DNA from: Fomitopsis serialis
Lineage: Eukaryota > Basidiomycota > Agaricomycetes > Polyporales > Fomitopsidaceae
Length of the DNA: 35,741 nucleotides
Direction of reading: 5' to 3'
Assembly (NCBI RefSeq): GCF_022376445.1
Contig: NW_025955358.1
Coordinates: 1-35,741, forward strand
Made by a program: the position numbers and the translations under genes. The notes under the pieces are model-generated. The model was not told the DNA's origin, searched no databases, and was given only the letters and a program-made list of their open reading frames with translations. Positions 31,739 through 35,741 of the stretch are shown here, piece by piece (within the stretch, counting starts at the first letter, position 1; each line of letters starts with the position of its first letter).

Positions 31739-33157
31739 ATGTCAACGTCTACAGTGCAGCAGTTGATCGTCCTCAGGCGGGGCTGATACATGCGCCAGGC
31801 CTGTCCGCATGCGCAAGCATTGCCGCAGTCCGTCATCATGTGAGAATCATCCTCCGAACCTTGATTACCCTGATACGCGCGCAAGTCAGGAAACTGAGCA
31901 ATCTTTCAAACTCTGGGAGATGATGAGCGGAGCGAAGGTGCTAACCCAGAACCTTGTTCTCTGCGAATTGGAAGGTCTAAGTCCCTGTTTGCGAATTGCG
32001 ACTCATGGCCTGGCGTGCAGGCGTCCGCGGGACGACGCATTTAGTTTTGTGATGTGACGCACCTTCGGGTCGCGAGTACTACTCGGAGACGCGGCGTACA
32101 TGAACACGAGGACTATAGGACTCCTCTTCGCAACCTCTTCGTGCTTGATAATCAGAAGATGTCACCCACTGAGTCCCAAGCCGATCAAACATTGTTAAGT
32201 GACACGAAATACGTCAAGCTTCATGGGGTGGGTCTTGTCCAGGCTGTACATGCTATAGCAAGTCTGAGTCAGATACAGCACGAATACACCCCCGACCATG
32301 CCACGTACCTAACGCTGTCGAGGATTTGCAACATTTAGGACCAAGACATACGCCTTTCCATTATTACCGATCGAAGTCCTGGTAGAGACCTCCGTGAGCA
32401 TATCCAGGCGGTCGCCTCACGAGTCCTTATGCGTGGAATTCGCACGAGCTTGCGAGGCAAATCCTTTCAGGGGAGCAGACCGGCGCAGACACGTCTGAGC
32501 TCGTGTATCCCTATAATTAGCCGCAACAGTCAGTAACAACAACTCGCACAAGATATCTGTATGCGAACATACCGTCAAGTGAACACCATGCAACAGCTAT
32601 TGACCGGTGAACTTGATCATTACAGACCTTCGGGATGTCCCAGCCGTCACGGTGATGAATCATAGCTAGCCATCGGAGGAGCCGCAGCAGAAGCAGAAGT
32701 CCCAGGCTGTTCCAGGTGGTCAGGCGGTCAAGACAATTGTCGTCATAAACCTTCTACTTCTCTCATCGATCCACGAGTTCGCTCCTTGTTCGCTCCTATA
32801 TATGCTCTATCGCTGGCGCCTATCCTCCGAGACTTTTGAGTTGTGCTAGTCGTGCATATGTGTTTGTGCGTGAGTCCGAGAAGAGAACGATGGCGAGTAT
32901 ATGTGAAGTCGACGAAGTGTCAGTGAGAGGTAGGAAGTAGCACTGAATCGAGCCCTCGGCGAGCGACGTTGAATCAAAGCGCCTGTTACGTACTGTCACA
33001 ACAGGTGCTGCGTGACGAGTCGCGAACGTGACACATTTCACCTGCTTCAAGTTCCCGTCTTCGTCTTCCTCGCATCGCCTCGAGGCGACGGTAAGTAGAG
33101 ATAAAGGTACGCATGTGAGGGTCATCGGCGCCCAACACCGCGTGAATCACCCCAGAG
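31739..33157. other. Intergenic, no gene recognised
   Basis: 1.4 kb with only short chance open frames. The left end is the 5' flank of G; the right end (32830-33157) is probably the promoter and leader of the zinc-finger gene. Confidence 0.45.
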
Positions 33158-34080
33158 ATGGTTTACTGTAGTCGCTGTGCCCGGTACTTCGTAAACGAGC
33201 ATGCGCTCGAGCAGCACCAGGACGACTCCAGTCAACACAACATCTGCCACGACTGCGACAAGGATTTTGCGACGTATCATGGATTGAAGCAGCACTGGAT
33301 CAATGCTCGGAGGCATCACTATTGCCAGGATTGCGACGAGCACTTCGATGACGAGGACGAGCTCGAGGCGCATTACGAAGACTCGCATTTCTACTGTGAG
33401 CCATGCAACAAGGTGAATCCGAGTGTGATGTTTGGGCGACCGCACAACTCACCATTAATATCATCCACTTCCGGCCACAGTTGTTCGACTCCGCACATGG
33501 CCTGCATGCACACAACCGTCAGTCGCACCACTACTGCCCCGACTGCCGCCGCCTCTTCCAGAACGCGAACAATCTCCAGCACCACCTCCGCTCGACCCTG
33601 CACGCAGGCTCGACTGTGCCCTGCCCGGGCAAGAAGTGCAAGAAGATATTCGTTAGCGGCGCCGCGCTCATCCTCCACCTCGAGTCCGGCACCTGCCCCT
33701 CCCGCATCACCCGCGAGCAGGTCAACCGCGTCGCTGCCAAATACGACAAGCAGCACGTCATCACGAACCCCGCACGCATGATCGCGTACGGCGAGAGCGG
33801 CGCAGGGCAGTCGGTCACGACGTGGGCGACGGAGCGCGCCTGGAACGGGGACCGCTACGAGTGCTTCCTGTGCCACCGCGAGTATCGCACGCTCGCGGCG
33901 CTCAACCAGCACCTCGCGAGTCCCGCCCACGAGGAGAAGATGTACCGCTGCCCCCGCGGCTACTCGGGCTGCGGCGCGGAGTTCAAGACGCTGAGCGCGC
34001 TGTGCCAGCACGTCGAGAGCCGAGCAGTGCAACATCCGCAGGTTCAACAGCAAGGGTGCAGGACTATCTCGGCGACCTGA
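33158..34080 (+). CDS. Multi-C2H2 zinc-finger protein, C-terminus probably frameshifted
   Basis: Two exons, 33158-33412 and 33481-34080, give 284 aa as written. About eight C2H2-type fingers run through the protein: CSRCARYF, CHDCDKDF, CQDCDEHF, CEPCNKLF (spanning the intron), CPDCRRLF, CPGKKCKKIF, CFLCHREY and CPRGYSGCGAEF, each followed by a spaced His pair or His/Cys. Such tandem-finger proteins are common in Agaricomycetes and presumably bind nucleic acid; no partner is evident. After HVES the reading frame seems lost: removing one base at 34021 and one G at 34055-34056 would give a tail with RRFNSKVQDYLGDL ending at the TGA at 34107-34109, which looks more like this family. Either assembly error or a real terminal frameshift. 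GC content of exon 2 is well above its surroundings. Confidence 0.8.
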
Positions 34081-34109
34081 CGAGCAACATGAAGCGGCTC
34101 CGCCTCTGA

Positions 34110-34735
34110 GCGAACACGCGCTCGAGATCGCCTGTCCTGGCAGTGTCTCGCCGTCCTGGTGGTGCTCACCCTTGTACGATACGATCCGCATGCGGCGATT
34201 GGTTCGGGTGCTCCTCCAGTCGCCTGTCTCTGAGCAGCCATCTGGAAGAGCACTCGACAATCGTGTTTCTTATCCGTCATTCTGCTTGTCTCCCTCGCGT
34301 TACAACTTCGCCGTATAAGCATGTAGCTGTTCTTGAAGCTTGACCTCTCGAGCATCCCATGGACTGATCTGATCGACTATGCTTGCGCAACGGACGTATT
34401 GCAGAATCAAGCTCTTGTTCTATTACCATGCACTATACTCTGTTCTTAAGTCATACATACATCAATGGAGAATACAGCACTCGCCTTGAATTGTCGTCGC
34501 AAGTCGACCGTCAACTATACAGGGTACAGCTCCAGCCTGACCGCGCATCACGAGCCAGAGAGTATGCGTGCAACTCATACATGTACAGTCTGATGCTCAC
34601 ACGGTGCGCAGGTTATTGCATAAGTTAACAACGTACACACAAGAGTGTCGGGCACTAGAACAAACTCCACATGCGCACTCTGCACGTAGTTCACTGTCTC
34701 TGCGGGCCCTTCGGCAACGCACGTGGCACCCGTCT
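34110..34735. other. Intergenic, nothing recognised
   Basis: Space between the zinc-finger gene and the stop of locus J, which converge. No gene or repeat recognised. Confidence 0.45.
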
Positions 34736-35741
34736 TCACGCATCGTGGTTATCCAATATCATCTGCCGCATCTTCTCCGAGCGTGGACGAATGTCGCATA
34801 CGAAGGGCTCCGGGTGGCTACGTGTCAAACTCAGCTCAGACTGCACCCCGCTCCGCGACACAAGCTGAACGACGTACGCAACAGATCCCGAGAGGATGGC
34901 GGGGTTCGGGGTGATCTCCCTCCCCTCCGCGTCGCGCGCTTTTCGGATATCCATCGCAGCCGCCAGTCGCGCAATAGCGAACCACACGTTCCGTCCGCCA
35001 GATGCTGGCCGGGACAGATCCTGAGAGACGAGTCAACCGGAGCACACGGAGCGCGGATCCTGGGGCCACCGACCTTCTGCCGAAGCCAAAGAGGAGCTGT
35101 TTCGGGTCCCAGAGCTCGGGCGACTCGCTCTCGTCGAGCTCGAGATACCTCTCGGGCCGGAACTCCTCTGGGTCATCGTAGAACTGAGTGTCGCGCGTCA
35201 TGGCCCTTGCGAAGGATGAGTCGCGACGATATGATGCGTCGGCGTGACTGGACGCACCATATGTTGGTGATCACCATAGTCCCTTTGGGGACGTGGTATC
35301 CCCGATACACGTCGTCCTCAGTCGTGCAGTGTGGCACCCCTACAGGTCACAAGGCGTGAGTCTCAGACGTGTGTGGTCCCGGCCCGGTGCGTACCTAAGG
35401 GCGCCGCGGGCTGCATCCTAACAAGCAGTCGTTCGAGTCATTACAGACAGTCGTCTAGATGGACAACGGACTCGTACCGATACACTTCTCGCAGCACGCA
35501 CTCCAGATACGTGAGCGAAGGCCTGTCGTCGAATTCGGGCAGCCGGGAGTCGCCGACGACGCTATCTATCTCATTGTGGATCCTTCGCAAGACCTCCGGA
35601 TGCAAAACCATCTCCAGGACGAACATGAGGACCACGGTCAATGTCTGGCGAGGTCAAAGTCAGTGTCACCATACCATCTATGCCCGAAGGCAAAGTCACT
35701 AACTGTGTCTGAGCCGCCTGCGCAATTTGTACTTACATGAG
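34736..35741 (-). pseudogene. Cytochrome P450 J, 3' half, haem exon frameshifted; cut by right edge
   Basis: Contains the 14-nt exon encoding GSDT (about 35699-35712), the helix with VLMFVLEMVLHPEV, K-helix E-V-Y-R (near 35477), APLGVPH, NIW, PERY and FGFGRRICPG, and ends with HPEPFVCDIRPRSEK at 34736. The haem exon (35020-34878) is 143 nt, against 144 in five paralogues and 147 in E. One A is missing in the codons after the cysteine loop (near 34988; AADG-N-V-W type context becomes G-T-C-G), shifting frame, while the downstream frame is well preserved. A single-base error in the assembly would look the same. The N-terminal half lies beyond the window. Confidence 0.8.

Noticed and set aside
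33391..34260. 289-codon open frame on the minus strand
   Set aside because: It is antisense to the zinc-finger gene; its openness follows from the high GC of exon 2 on the plus strand.
34568..35359. 263-codon open frame on the plus strand
   Set aside because: It lies opposite the P450 J exons and introns and has no motif of its own.
1..35741. CRISPR array, prokaryotic operon, rRNA or integrase-type mobile element
   Set aside because: No spaced direct repeats, no long transposase frame and no rRNA-like blocks; gene structure is intron-rich and eukaryotic.

Overview
The window looks like nuclear DNA of an Agaricomycete (mushroom-forming or wood-decay basidiomycete). Genes are broken into many short exons by introns of about 45-65 nt with GT-AG ends and CTRAY-like branch sites. 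Cytochrome P450s of the type annotated in basidiomycetes as O-methylsterigmatocystin oxidoreductase-like are massively expanded, and they surround a basidiomycete-type sesquiterpene cyclase. No species can be named from the sequence alone.

Layout, left to right: a decayed P450 (A, 1-2122, minus, cut by the left edge); a relic-rich stretch (2.2-3.8 kb); an intact P450 (C1, 3908-6128, minus); a divergent intergenic region; an intact sesquiterpene synthase (7539-8866, plus); an isolated piece of P450 (9.06-9.41 kb, plus); an intact P450 (B, 9725-11952, minus); a long gene-poor spacer with strong hairpins (12-14.8 kb); an intact FAD-dependent aromatic-hydroxylase-type monooxygenase (14825-16990, plus); an intact P450 (E, 18214-20449, plus) convergent with an intact P450 (C2, 20683-22905, minus); a truncated P450 relic of another subfamily (H, 23931-24944, minus); a full-length P450 with an altered I-helix (D, 25162-27388, minus); a full-length but nonsense-mutated P450 (F, 28556-30790, minus); a 5' P450 fragment (G, 31144-31738, minus); a C2H2 zinc-finger protein (33158-34080, plus); and a P450 running off the right edge with a frameshift in its haem exon (J, 34736-35741, minus).

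Together this reads as a sesquiterpenoid biosynthetic locus. The cyclase would make a hydrocarbon scaffold, and the P450s and the FAD monooxygenase would oxidise it. The P450 part is a birth-and-death array: of eleven P450 loci, five have complete open reading frames when spliced (C1 509 aa, C2 513 aa, B 520 aa, D 518 aa, E 519 aa) and six are broken or partial. Two segmental duplications of about 3 kb explain most copies: C1/C2 and B/D, with A an older decayed relative of B/D.

I rebuilt the exons by hand. The five complete P450s share one 13-exon plan, including a 14-nt exon that encodes the oxygen-binding I-helix motif and a 23-nt exon after the K-helix. Exon lengths sum to a multiple of three in all five. 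That invariant plan was used as a ruler to detect lesions in the others. The shared plan also exposes a conserved non-canonical GC-AG intron in A, B and D. All functional statements rest on motifs read by eye; no database search was possible.
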